Source: Bacteroidota bacterium
GTDB taxonomy: Bacteria > Bacteroidota > Bacteroidia > Bacteroidales > Bacteroidaceae
NCBI GenBank assembly: GCA_023415545.1
Contig: JAEZKJ010000001.1
Location: 1 to 30,003 of the forward strand
Length of the DNA: 30,003 bases
Direction of reading: 5' to 3'
A model generated the notes under the pieces. It made no database searches, had not been told where the DNA came from, and saw only the letters and a list, made by a program, of their open reading frames with translations. The translations under genes and the position numbers were made by a program. The first letter of the stretch is position 1, and each line of letters begins with the position of its first letter. Positions 17,009-25,291 of this stretch are shown here, one piece after another.

Positions 17009-18364
17009 TTATTTTTTACCAAAAGTAATATTATCAACTTCTACACTATTTCCACTCTTCATTGAAAGTACTATGTTTTGTAATCCTTTGGCACCTTTAA
17101 CTTTTGAAGTAACATTTTGCCAATCAGAAGATGCGGGAACATTAATTTCACCCAACAATACTTTTTTACCTGACTTTTGTTGACTCCAAATTTGTAGCAC
17201 ACCACCCTTTTCTGATTTAACTTTAGTGTTCAGATTCATCTTACCAACTTTCTTATCTGGGAATTGAACACTATTGTAACTTACCCATGATTCAGGTTTG
17301 TTAAATACAGTTTTCCAACCAAGAGTAGGAATATTTGAATTGTTATACTCTATAGCTATATCATCCGATTTATTGCTGAATCGATCTATTTCAATAGTTT
17401 TTGCATATTGATGTATACCTACACCTCTCTCTGTCCATTTAACTTTTTGAATAGTTCCATCCTGATTAAAGAAAAGAGAATCAATTCTTACTGATCTTCT
17501 CCTATCGTTATTAGGAGAGTAGTCATTATTATGATAGAATAAATACCACTGATCTTTGTACTCAACAATTGAGTGATGGTTAGTCCAACATTTTGTAGGA
17601 GATTCATCCATAATAATACCGGTAAATTTGAAAGGTCCCATTGGGCCATCTCCCATTGCATATGCTAAAACCTCTGTTTTATCTTTCACCCAAGGAAATG
17701 TAAGATAATATTTTCCATTATGTTTAAAAGTAAAAACACCTTCTACAAGACCTTTTTTAGGAAGATTATCAATAACAAAAGGCTCAGTAGCTAATTCCTT
17801 CATATTATCTTTTAACTTAGCAACCCAAACAATTCTATCCGACCAATATATATATGATTGTCCATCATCATCAGTAAAGACACATGGATCAATACCCAAA
17901 ATACCTTTTATATTTGTCTCCTCAGGAGTAAAAGGGCCATATGGTTTATCTGATGTAGCAACACCTATTCTAAAGCCACGCAAATTTTCACCTTTTGGAG
18001 TAGCTGGAAAATAAAAATAATATTTACCATTTTTATATACACATTCAGGAGCCCACATTGTGTAAGATTTAGGAGCAACCCAAGGTACATTATCTTGACT
18101 TACTATAACACCATGATTAGTCCAATCAATAAGATTTTCGGAAGAGTATACATGATAATCAGCCATACAGAACCAACCTTGTCGTGCATGATCAGCAGGT
18201 GAATGTATATCATGTGAAGGATATAAATACATTTTTCCTTCAAAAACTTTTGCTGTTGGATCAGCACAAAATTCACTCTTAATAATTGGATTCTGTCCCT
18301 TTACGTTCATTGACAGAAGCAAGAAAAGAAAAGAAAAAGAGAAAATAATTTTTATTTTATTCAT
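17009..18364 (-). CDS. Secreted glycoside hydrolase family 43 with C-terminal CBM6-like domain (copy 2)
   Basis: A paralogue of the GH43 at 14239-15594, of identical length (451) and alignable without gaps. Signal peptide ending near VKGQ (24); base Asp35 (CADPTAKVFEGK), Asp159 (GIDPCVFTD) and acid Glu208 (KKGLVEGVFTF) are all kept, as is the CBM6-like C-terminal domain, so it should be active. Differences concentrate at residues 54-63, 121-132 and 171-215 (for example AGGIS at 176-180 becomes DRIVW), while the C-terminal domain is nearly unchanged. That pattern suggests altered substrate fit rather than decay. It is preceded by about 300 bp of very AT-rich DNA and has no obvious partner gene on its strand. 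Confidence 0.87.
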   Translation of the reverse strand: MNKIKIIFSFSFLFLLLSMNVKGQNPIIKSEFCADPTAKVFEGKMYLYPSHDIHSPADHARQGWFCMADYHVYSSENLIDWTNHGVIVSQDNVPWVAPKSYTMWAPECVYKNGKYYFYFPATPKGENLRGFRIGVATSDKPYGPFTPEETNIKGILGIDPCVFTDDDGQSYIYWSDRIVWVAKLKDNMKELATEPFVIDNLPKKGLVEGVFTFKHNGKYYLTFPWVKDKTEVLAYAMGDGPMGPFKFTGIIMDESPTKCWTNHHSIVEYKDQWYLFYHNNDYSPNNDRRRSVRIDSLFFNQDGTIQKVKWTERGVGIHQYAKTIEIDRFSNKSDDIAIEYNNSNIPTLGWKTVFNKPESWVSYNSVQFPDKKVGKMNLNTKVKSEKGGVLQIWSQQKSGKKVLLGEINVPASSDWQNVTSKVKGAKGLQNIVLSMKSGNSVEVDNITFGKK

Positions 18365-18670
18365 ATTGTTCTTTTGATAAATTAGAATGCTTAAACAAAG
18401 TGTATTTTCAATATTGATTTTTTAATATATTATATCTATCCTTTATAATTTCTTTCATGGATATCTATAAAAAAATTTATTCAATTAATTTATACAAATT
18501 TACAAATATTCATACAAAACAATAAATATATATTTTATAAAAAAACATTAAAACACAACATGTTATATAACATTTTTCATTATATTATTATACTCTGTAT
18601 TACATATTTTTCCAAAAGAACTTTTTAGTAATTCAAATTAAGATTGGTTCTCAAAAACAGAATTATAAAT
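18365..18670. other. AT-rich intergenic region before GH43 copy 2
   Basis: About 306 bp of nearly pure A/T sequence between the GH43 start and the birA stop. The minus strand contains one TAnnTTTG-like box (TAAATTTG, 18502-18495) without a matching -33. No gene, repeat or hairpin of note is seen. Confidence 0.5.
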
Positions 18671-19438
18671 TTAAGGTATAATGAATTTTACCTCCTTAAA
18701 AAGATAACTCCTTTTCTTACCATCTAAATCTTTTAATAAAAGATGTCCATTAAGTTCTACATTATCTATTGAAGCTATAAAATCACCATCTTTATCATTA
18801 AAAAGATAATTACCCACTTTTCTATAAAGCATGCTTTTATACTTTGAATATATTTTGTCTAGATAGTTAGAATCACCTTTTTTAATCATATCAAAACCAA
18901 CTATCAATCTACAAATAATATCATTGAGCAACAGATTGCGGTCAGTTTTAGTATTTATTATTTGATACAGAGAGACTGGATTTGGTGCATCGGAACAAAA
19001 TTGCTCTTGATTAACATTTATTCCTATACCAAGTATTGATTTATATATATTAATGCCTTGCAAATCATTTTCTATAAGTATACCACAAATTTTCTTATCT
19101 TTCCAATAGATATCATTTGGCCATTTTATTGTGATATCATCTGTATATTCACTCAATGCCTCACAAATTGCAGTAGAGGTAATAATAGATATTATAAATT
19201 GTTCGCGAGCTAAAATTGATGTTGGATAAACAACAGTACTAAATGTAAGATTTTCACCTCTTTGTGACTCCCATCTATTACCTATCTGCCCTCTCCCATT
19301 AGTCTGAAAATCTGAAATGATAGTTGTATACTCTTTCACATCCTCATTTTCACAAAGATTTGATAAGTAGCTGTTTGTTGAATCCAACTTATCAATGTAT
19401 ATAACATGTTCATTGACGTCTATATTACAATCTATCAT
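18671..19438 (-). CDS. birA: Biotin--[acetyl-CoA-carboxylase] ligase
   Basis: BirA activates biotin to biotinyl-AMP and attaches it to the carrier domain of biotin-dependent carboxylases. The 255-residue protein lacks an N-terminal DNA-binding domain, so it is the monofunctional, non-repressor type. LDSTNSYL (18-25) and the biotinyl-AMP loop GRGQIGNRW (48-56) are present, with KWPNDIYW (105-112), the Lys-containing KKICGILIE (115-123) and GIGINVN (137-143) completing the catalytic core; a small C-terminal domain follows. Its start overlaps the end of the MmcQ/YjbR gene by 14 bp, so the two are translationally coupled. Confidence 0.95.
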   Translation of the reverse strand: MIDCNIDVNEHVIYIDKLDSTNSYLSNLCENEDVKEYTTIISDFQTNGRGQIGNRWESQRGENLTFSTVVYPTSILAREQFIISIITSTAICEALSEYTDDITIKWPNDIYWKDKKICGILIENDLQGINIYKSILGIGINVNQEQFCSDAPNPVSLYQIINTKTDRNLLLNDIICRLIVGFDMIKKGDSNYLDKIYSKYKSMLYRKVGNYLFNDKDGDFIASIDNVELNGHLLLKDLDGKKRSYLFKEVKFIIP

Positions 19439-19778
19439 ACTCCTCTTTCATTTTTTTAGTGAATTTCTTATATACTTCCTCCAAAGAGTGATCAATAAGC
19501 TTTTTAATTAAGTTATCATCCAATCCTGATGTAAAATCTACCTGAATCCAATATTTCTTGTTCATATGAAAAGCGGGTTCTATTGCATTGTATTCTTCAC
19601 GTAACTCGATTGCATAGTCAGGATCACATTTCAATGCAATAAGATGAGCATTTTCCAACCCCATCAAAGCAAATATTTTTCCCATCACTTTAAATACCAA
19701 GGTTTCATCATCAAATGGGAAAGATTCTTCTGCTCCTTTTATCGAGAGACAATATAGACGAATAGATTCAATATCCAT
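19425..19778 (-). CDS. MmcQ/YjbR family protein
   Basis: A 117-residue protein of the small MmcQ/YjbR family, which has a CyaY-like fold and is often labelled DNA-binding without a proven role. The typical features are the opening YCLSIKGAEESFPFDDETLVFKV, the strand KIFALMGL, CDPDYAIELREEY, and the PAFHMNKKYWIQVDF segment before a C-terminal helix pair ending in charged residues. It overlaps birA by 14 bp and is the first gene of that pair. No motif points to a specific molecular function. Confidence 0.85.
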   Translation of the reverse strand: MDIESIRLYCLSIKGAEESFPFDDETLVFKVMGKIFALMGLENAHLIALKCDPDYAIELREEYNAIEPAFHMNKKYWIQVDFTSGLDDNLIKKLIDHSLEEVYKKFTKKMKEEYDRL

Positions 19779-19874
19779 GATTAATAAATTTATTAAAGAG
19801 TAATAACTAGACTCTTTGTGAGTATTTATAAATGAGTACGGGCTTCATAATGCAATATTAAACAGAACAAATAT

Positions 19875-19913
19875 AAAAAAAATAAACCTTGCAAACTAAC
19901 GTTTACAAGGTTT
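19875..19913 (-). terminator. Terminator of tRNA-His copy 1
   Basis: A 13-bp stem with one mismatch (19901-19913 with 19884-19896, loop 4 nt) is followed on the minus strand by a U-run (A-run at 19875-19882). It begins 7 nt after the tRNA 3' end. Confidence 0.8.
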
Positions 19914-19919
19914 ATCAAG

Positions 19920-19993
19920 GGTGGAAGATGGGGTTCGAACCCACGACCTTCGGAACCACAATCCGGCACTCTAACCAGCTGAGCTACATCCAC
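19920..19993 (-). tRNA. tRNA-His (GTG), copy 1
   Basis: The minus strand folds as a cloverleaf with acceptor GTGGATG/CTTCCAC (one U-U mismatch), D arm GCTC-AGCTGGTTA-GAGT, anticodon GTG in loop TTGTGGT, and T arm GTGGG-TTCGAAC-CCCAT. The discriminator is C73 and the base before position 1 (19994) is G, giving the G-1:C73 pair specific to tRNA-His. CCA is not encoded. The GUN anticodon makes it a queuosine target. The body is identical to copy 2, and a perfect promoter lies upstream. Confidence 0.96.
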
Positions 19994-20021
19994 CATGTCT
20001 GCTTTCTTTCGAAAAGCGATG

Positions 20022-20052
20022 CAAAGGTAACTATTTTTTTTAATTCTGCAAA
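20022..20052 (-). promoter_or_regulatory. Promoter of tRNA-His copy 1
   Basis: On the minus strand TTTG (20052-20049), 19 nt, then TACCTTTG (20029-20022): a perfect Bacteroidota promoter about 28 nt before the tRNA. Confidence 0.8.
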
Positions 20053-20582
20053 TATATAAGTTCAGATTATATGCAAATGTGAAGTAAAATTAATACAAAT
20101 ATTGCTATTACAAGCAGTCTAAGTACTTGTTATTAAAGATTTAACTAATTCATAGATACAGCATTATAACCATTCAATGAGTGATTATAACTAATACATA
20201 AATTTATATGTATTATAAACTTTATCAAATATGATATAAAGTATGATTCTCTTTTTAAGTAATAATCAATTTATTTGAACAAAACTTCAGATTACCGGGC
20301 TGTTTATATAAACTATGGGAATGTTTTAAAGATTACGTGGCTGTTTATGTAATATATCATATGCAATAAAAAAATATAGGAATCTGAGTAAATATTCATT
20401 GAGAAGTCTTATAAAAGTAGTCATTATTAATTTTAACTGTATATTGCTTTATTTAAGTAAACAAAAAAATCAATATTTTTGTAATACTTTTTGAACTTAA
20501 TGAATTTATAAATGTAATAATTTGACAAAGTCAGAGATTGTATCTAAAATTCCAAATAACAAGATCTTAATAATTTGAAATT
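20053..20582. other. Intergenic region upstream of the cupin gene
   Basis: About 530 bp of AT-rich DNA with stop codons in all frames and no gene. It contains a pair of 23-bp direct repeats (20289-20352). A TATTTTTG box at 20474-20481 could be the cupin -7 element, but no -33 TTTG fits. Confidence 0.5.
20289..20352 (+). repeat. Pair of 23-bp direct repeats
   Basis: Copies at 20289-20311 and 20330-20352, 41 bp start to start, share AGATTAC and GGCTGTTTAT and differ at three positions. They are richer in GC than the surrounding DNA. They may be regulatory sites for the downstream gene or remains of something older. Confidence 0.55.
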
Positions 20583-21044
20583 ATGAAAAAAATCACAAAA
20601 TGGCTAACAGTAGTTGTTATATTATGCAGTACCAATGTTTTGTATTCATGCAAAAAAGCCAATAAAGAAAATCAAATAACAGAAGTTGAAAATAAAGAAT
20701 TGCTTCGCACCAGTCAAAGCTGGAATGGAGTTGAACTTCCCAATTACCCTCAAGGAAAACCCGAATTGGTAGCGGTTAAATATGTTATCCCTGCCGGAAA
20801 GAAACTTGGATGGCATCACCATGTAGCTATGAATCATGGAGTGCTGACGCAAGGTGAACTGACCATCATTGGCCTTGACGGACAGACAAAAGTTATTCGC
20901 GAAGGCGATGTCATTGTTGAAATGGTAGACTCTATCCATCATGGTGAGAATCGCGGCACAAAACCTGTAGTTCTTTATATGTTCTACCTCTCACAGAAAG
21001 GGCAACCACTATCTGTTCAACATCCTGAAATACCAATGAAGTAA
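20583..21044 (+). CDS. Cupin-domain lipoprotein
   Basis: A 153-residue single-domain cupin exported as a lipoprotein: the signal ends in VLYSC with Cys23 as anchor. The cupin motif 1 region is WHHHVAMNHGVLTQGELTI (77-95), with His78-80, His85 and Glu92 as candidate metal ligands. Motif 2 is DSIHHGENRG (116-125), with His119/120. Similar periplasmic cupins have no established substrate. The coding sequence is about 46% GC over 20701-20940 by hand count, well above the adjacent genes, and it sits between two identical tRNA-His genes, so arrival by transfer is plausible. A strong terminator follows. Confidence 0.85.
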   Translation: MKKITKWLTVVVILCSTNVLYSCKKANKENQITEVENKELLRTSQSWNGVELPNYPQGKPELVAVKYVIPAGKKLGWHHHVAMNHGVLTQGELTIIGLDGQTKVIREGDVIVEMVDSIHHGENRGTKPVVLYMFYLSQKGQPLSVQHPEIPMK

Positions 21045-21136
21045 TCCATTTTTATCATTAATCAAGTTCATTGCCAAATATAAAAAGAGGCAAAAGTATG
21101 CATTAATTATAATCATATATAACCCTTTCAAGTTAT

Positions 21137-21187
21137 AAAAGACGTTACAAAAGGAAATATAAAGAACCTTTTCGTAACGTCTTTTTT
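21137..21187 (+). terminator. Rho-independent terminator of the cupin gene
   Basis: AAAAGACGTTAC plus AAAAGG (21137-21154) pairs with CCTTTT and GTAACGTCTTTT (21167-21184), with a single bulged C and an AT-rich loop, followed by further T residues. It lies 93 nt after the stop. Confidence 0.85.
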
Positions 21188-21213
21188 ATGAAAAAATATC
21201 ATAGCTATAGTAT

Positions 21214-21253
21214 TAGCTTTCATTATTGTACTACTTAATAATAATGAAAGCTA
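21214..21253. repeat. Perfect 14-bp inverted repeat
   Basis: TAGCTTTCATTATT (21214-21227) and AATAATGAAAGCTA (21240-21253) are perfect complements with a 12-nt loop. No T-run follows and no gene flanks it closely. Role unknown. Confidence 0.6.
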
Positions 21254-21302
21254 TTGAGGAGATAATAGCAGGAGTGATATTTCCACTATTTCGCAATGAA
21301 CT

Positions 21303-21341
21303 AAAAACAATAAACCTTGCAAATTTATATTTGCAAGGTTT
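21303..21341 (-). terminator. Terminator of tRNA-His copy 2
   Basis: A perfect 13-bp stem (21329-21341 with 21312-21324, loop 4 nt) is followed on the minus strand by a short U-run. It has the same arrangement as in copy 1. Confidence 0.75.
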
Positions 21342-21347
21342 ATCAAG

Positions 21348-21421
21348 GGTGGAAGATGGGGTTCGAACCCACGACCTTCGGAACCACAATCCGGCACTCT
21401 AACCAGCTGAGCTACATCCAC
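21348..21421 (-). tRNA. tRNA-His (GTG), copy 2
   Basis: The same 74-nt sequence as copy 1, with anticodon GTG, C73, an encoded G at -1 (21422) and no CCA. About 60 bp upstream, including the promoter, and the terminator downstream are also similar, so the whole transcription unit was duplicated. An open frame running through it on the plus strand is spurious. Confidence 0.96.
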
Positions 21422-21449
21422 CATGTTTGCTCTCTTTTGGAAAGCGATG

Positions 21450-21480
21450 CAAAGGTAGAGTTTTTTTTTGAATCTGCAAA
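21450..21480 (-). promoter_or_regulatory. Promoter of tRNA-His copy 2
   Basis: On the minus strand TTTG (21480-21477), 19 nt, then TACCTTTG (21457-21450): a perfect consensus at the same distance from the tRNA as in copy 1. Confidence 0.8.
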
Positions 21481-21519
21481 CCTCAGCTTTATTTTTTACA
21501 CATTTTAAGGTGACGATTT

Positions 21520-22401
21520 TTATTTATAAATCTCTTTTTTACCAGCTAAAAGAGTGTTTTTCATCAAAGATACAATTGTCATAGGTCCAACACCACCGGG
21601 AACAGGAGTAATATATGAACATTTAGGAGCTACCTCATCAAACTTCACATCACCAGTAAGTTTAAAACCTGATTTACGTGTAGCATCAGGAACGCGAGTA
21701 GTACCAACGTCAATAATCACAGCACCCTCTTTAACCATATCTGCAGTAACAAAGTTAGGTTGTCCCAATGCAGCAATAATGATGTCTGCCTTTTGACACT
21801 CCTCTTTCAAATCCATGCTACGACTATGACAAACAGTAACTGTAGCATCACCAGGTTGGCCTTTTTGCATCATAAGCGCAGCCATTGGTTTACCTACAAT
21901 ATTACTTCTTCCTAGCACTACACACTTTTTACCTTTAGTATCAATATTGTATCTTCTAAGTAATTCAATAATTCCATTAGGAGTAGCCGACACATAACAA
22001 GGAAGGCCTATAGACATACGTCCTACATTAATAGGATGGAATCCATCAACATCTTTTCTATAATCAATGGTCTCAATAACCTTCTGTTCAGAAATATGTT
22101 TAGGAAGTGGAAGTTGTACAATAAAACCATCAACGTCGGCATCTTCATTAAGTTCTCTAACTTTAGCAAGTAGCTGCTCTTCTGTCACGTCCGATTCATA
22201 ACGTATAAGTGATGATTTGAAACCACACTCCTCACAAGCCTTGACTTTTGCGGCTACATAAGTTTCGCTTCCACCATCATGTCCTACAAGAATAGCAGCG
22301 AGATGAGGACGTTTACCACCTTTTTCCACAATTTCGGCAACCTCTTGAGCAATCTCCTGCTTTATCTGTTGCGAAATAAGTTTTCCATCTATTAGTTGCA
22401 T
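21520..22401 (-). CDS. folD: Bifunctional methylenetetrahydrofolate dehydrogenase/cyclohydrolase
   Basis: FolD interconverts 5,10-methylene-THF, methenyl-THF and 10-formyl-THF with NADP, supplying one-carbon units. The 293-residue length is typical. Tyr48 and the catalytic Lys52 are in SETYVAAKVKACEECG; VDGFIVQLPLPKH, KDVDGFHPINVG, the cofactor segment VVLGRSNIVGKPMA and the C-terminal TPVPGGVGPMT are all canonical. It lies downstream of ffh on the same strand but is separated from it by a terminator, so it is probably transcribed on its own; TAATTTTG on the minus strand (22471-22464) is a possible -7 box. Confidence 0.97.
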   Translation of the reverse strand: MQLIDGKLISQQIKQEIAQEVAEIVEKGGKRPHLAAILVGHDGGSETYVAAKVKACEECGFKSSLIRYESDVTEEQLLAKVRELNEDADVDGFIVQLPLPKHISEQKVIETIDYRKDVDGFHPINVGRMSIGLPCYVSATPNGIIELLRRYNIDTKGKKCVVLGRSNIVGKPMAALMMQKGQPGDATVTVCHSRSMDLKEECQKADIIIAALGQPNFVTADMVKEGAVIIDVGTTRVPDATRKSGFKLTGDVKFDEVAPKCSYITPVPGGVGPMTIVSLMKNTLLAGKKEIYK

Positions 22402-22497
22402 ATATATTAATTATTGAAATGTTATTCAAAAAAATATCTCCTTAATCCACATTTTAGTGGCAACAAAATTAGTACATTCTTATTAAGGTTTGATAAC

Positions 22498-22532
22498 AAA
22501 AAAGGAGAAAGTTAGCACTCTCTCCTCTTTTT
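22498..22532 (-). terminator. Rho-independent terminator of ffh
   Basis: On the minus strand AGGAGAGAGT pairs with ACTTTCTCCT around a GCTA loop, with one G-T pair, and is followed by a U-run. It lies just after the ffh stop. Confidence 0.8.
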
Positions 22533-22546
22533 ATATAATTATGATA

Positions 22547-23869
22547 TTATCTTTTCAATTTAGGCATCATCTTTCCCATCTTGCTGCTAGTAACCATCTT
22601 CATCATTTTACGAGTTTGATCAAACTGCTTAAGCAAACGATTCACCTCCTGAATAGTAGTACCACTACCCTTTGCAATTCGAGTACGACGAGTACCATTC
22701 AATATTTCAGGATTAGTTCTCTCCTCAGGAGTCATTGAGTAAATAATAGCCTCGATACTTTTAAATGCATTATCATCAATATCTATATCTTTGATTGCTT
22801 TACCTACACCTGGAATCATTGAAGCAAGGTCTTTCAAGTTACCCATCTTCTTTATTTGATGTATCTGAGAAAGGAAGTCATTGAAATCAAACTGGTTTTT
22901 TTGGATCTTTTTCTGAAGACGTTTTGCCTCTTCTTCGTCATATTGTTCCTGGGCACGTTCTACAAGTGACACGATATCACCCATACCCAATATACGGTCG
23001 GCCATACGTTCAGGATGGAACTGATCTATTTCATCAAGCTTCTCACCTGTTCCGATAAATTTAATTGGCTTGTCAACGACAGTACGAATAGAAAGTGCAG
23101 CACCACCTCGAGTATCACCATCAAGTTTTGTAAGAACAACACCATTGAAATCTAGTCTATCGTTAAACTCTTTAGCTGTGTTAACAGCATCTTGACCTGT
23201 CATTGAGTCAACAACAAATAGAGTCTCATCAGGGTTAATAGCTTTCTTGATCGATTCTATCTCTTTCATCATCTGCTCATCGATGGCAAGACGACCAGCT
23301 GTATCGACAATTACAAGGTCATAACCTTTAGCTTTAGCCTCTTGTATAGCGTCAAGAGCAATTTTTACAGGATCCTTAGAATCTTCTTCACTGAAAACAG
23401 GTATTCCTATCTGCTCACCAAGAACTTTAAGCTGTTCAATAGCTGCAGGACGATATACATCACAAGCAACTAAAAGAGGCTTTCTGTTCTTCTTTGTCTT
23501 AAGCATCTTAGCAAGTTTTCCAGAGAAAGTAGTTTTACCTGAACCCTGAAGACCAGACATAAGAATTACAGCAGGACGACCAATAAGTTGAATCTCAGCA
23601 GTCTCACCACCCATTAATTTAGCAAGTTCATCGTGAACGATTTTCACCATCAACTGGCTTGGTTTAACAGCAGTAAGAACGTTCTGACCAAGTGCCTTCT
23701 CCTTAACAGTATCTGTAAAACTCTTAGCTACCTTGTAGTTGACATCGGCATCAAGCAATGCTTTGCGAACTTCCTTTAATGTCTCAGCAACATTAATCTC
23801 TGTAATTTTACCCTCACCCTTGAGGATTTTAAAAGACCTTTCTAGTCTGTCACTTAAATTATCAAACAT
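22547..23869 (-). CDS. ffh: Signal recognition particle protein (SRP54 homologue)
   Basis: Ffh binds 4.5S RNA and signal sequences of nascent membrane proteins and docks with FtsY through its GTPase. The 440 residues have the normal order: N domain (about 1-85), G domain with P loop GLQGSGKTT (106-114), DTAGRL (189-194) and TKLDGD (247-252), and a Met-rich M domain (about 320-440) containing ASMIPGVGKAI and the RNA-binding RRTRIAKGSGTT segment. TACTTTTG on the minus strand (23920-23913), about 44 nt upstream, is a likely -7 box. Confidence 0.98.
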   Translation of the reverse strand: MFDNLSDRLERSFKILKGEGKITEINVAETLKEVRKALLDADVNYKVAKSFTDTVKEKALGQNVLTAVKPSQLMVKIVHDELAKLMGGETAEIQLIGRPAVILMSGLQGSGKTTFSGKLAKMLKTKKNRKPLLVACDVYRPAAIEQLKVLGEQIGIPVFSEEDSKDPVKIALDAIQEAKAKGYDLVIVDTAGRLAIDEQMMKEIESIKKAINPDETLFVVDSMTGQDAVNTAKEFNDRLDFNGVVLTKLDGDTRGGAALSIRTVVDKPIKFIGTGEKLDEIDQFHPERMADRILGMGDIVSLVERAQEQYDEEEAKRLQKKIQKNQFDFNDFLSQIHQIKKMGNLKDLASMIPGVGKAIKDIDIDDNAFKSIEAIIYSMTPEERTNPEILNGTRRTRIAKGSGTTIQEVNRLLKQFDQTRKMMKMVTSSKMGKMMPKLKR

Positions 23870-23937
23870 TATATTATACCTGTTTCAAGTTACTTATTAT
23901 TATAATAGACGGCAAAAGTACAAAAAAGTTGATTAAC

Positions 23938-25260
23938 TTATATCTTTTTATCTTGCCATTTTCCTTTTTTGAAATAAAGGATGCTACTAAATAGCAATAA
24001 AACATAATAAAGTATTTCGGCTGTAAAACAAATAGATACCGATGATTTAAAATATAACGCAACAATAAATACATATATTATATATACAATAAGCGTTGCA
24101 GTCTCTAAATAAAGAGCTGCTTTAGTGTTTCCTGTTCCCGATACCCCATTAAAATATATATTCGATACTGAGGCAACAACCATTGCGATACAAATAACAT
24201 ATACTGAAGAGATGGAATCATGAATCAAACTCACTTCATTTGTATAAATAGATAAAATTATTGATGGGAAAAGTAATACAACAGATATACAGGCTAAAAT
24301 AATATAAAGAGATAATAGGGAAATTTTACGAATCAAATGCATTACATTTAATGTTCCTTCACTGCCAATTAAATTACTTACAAGTGAGTTGGATGTTACC
24401 GATAAGGCTTGCACAGGTATCAACATAACTACATAAATACTCCTAATGATATTTGCTATCGCTAATTCACGCTGACCAATTCTCTCGATTGCAATAAAAA
24501 ATACAAACCATACTCCCATCGATAGGAAATATTGAAACATGGTGAAACTGGATATATTAAGAATTTTTGATAGTAGATTAAAATCGAATCCTTTAACATG
24601 TTTCAATCCATATTTATTAAAATCTATACGCCAATAGGTATAAAGTAAAAAGAAAATAGTCGATGCAGCTTCAGATATTACTGATGCAATTGCAGCTCCT
24701 TTTATACCCCATACAGGAAATCCAAAGTGGCCGAATATCATGGCATAATCGAGCACTACATTAGTAATCGCCATTACAATGGCATTAATGGTGATAACTT
24801 TTGTTTTAGTTATACCTATAAAAAAAGCGCGAAAAATTACATTTATAAAGGAGAAAAAGAAACCAAACATTCTCCAATTGAAGAATTCATATGTGGCTTG
24901 ATAGATATCATCATTTGAAATCAACATATTTATAAGTCGAGGTGCAAAATAGCGACTCATAAAAAAGAGTATTATTGCAAGAGCAAACATAAATAATGCA
25001 CCTTGTTGAACTATTACTCCAATATCCGAATATCTGCCTTCACCATTTCTACGCGCTATAAGTATTTGGGAGCCAACGCTAAAGCCAAATGCTATAGTAA
25101 GTATACATATATATAATAAACCTCCTAAAGCAGATGCTCCTAGAGCGAGTTCGCTGACTCGACCTAAAAACGCTGTGTCAATGACATTTATTATATTCTG
25201 CGCAAGTAATCCAAGCAATATAGGATAACTAACTTCCCAAATATTTTTATTGCTATACAT
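23938..25260 (-). CDS. MATE family efflux transporter
   Basis: A 440-residue inner-membrane antiporter of the multidrug and toxin extrusion family, with about twelve hydrophobic helices in two similar halves. The first helix region reads EVSYPILLGLLAQNIINVIDTAFLGRV, the family's N-terminal signature with the conserved Asp of helix 1, and GFSVGSQILIARRNGEG follows helix 2. The ATG at 25260 is the start: the frame can be extended only to a TTG at 25305, and a -7 box (25299-25292) lies inside that extension. Substrate and coupling ion cannot be read from sequence. Confidence 0.92.
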   Translation of the reverse strand: MYSNKNIWEVSYPILLGLLAQNIINVIDTAFLGRVSELALGASALGGLLYICILTIAFGFSVGSQILIARRNGEGRYSDIGVIVQQGALFMFALAIILFFMSRYFAPRLINMLISNDDIYQATYEFFNWRMFGFFFSFINVIFRAFFIGITKTKVITINAIVMAITNVVLDYAMIFGHFGFPVWGIKGAAIASVISEAASTIFFLLYTYWRIDFNKYGLKHVKGFDFNLLSKILNISSFTMFQYFLSMGVWFVFFIAIERIGQRELAIANIIRSIYVVMLIPVQALSVTSNSLVSNLIGSEGTLNVMHLIRKISLLSLYIILACISVVLLFPSIILSIYTNEVSLIHDSISSVYVICIAMVVASVSNIYFNGVSGTGNTKAALYLETATLIVYIIYVFIVALYFKSSVSICFTAEILYYVLLLFSSILYFKKGKWQDKKI

Positions 25261-25291
25261 ATAGATATTATATGATCTCTTTTTTAAATAA

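Noticed and set aside
19920..21421. Integrated element using tRNA-His as attachment site
   Set aside because: No integrase, excisionase or other mobility gene lies between the copies; only a past event can be suggested.
21317..21508. 63-codon open frame on the plus strand
   Set aside because: It runs antisense through tRNA-His copy 2 and its promoter; its composition is explained by the tRNA.
22490..22738. Open frame opposite the end of ffh
   Set aside because: Antisense to a conserved gene and its terminator, with low-complexity Ser/Thr/His composition.
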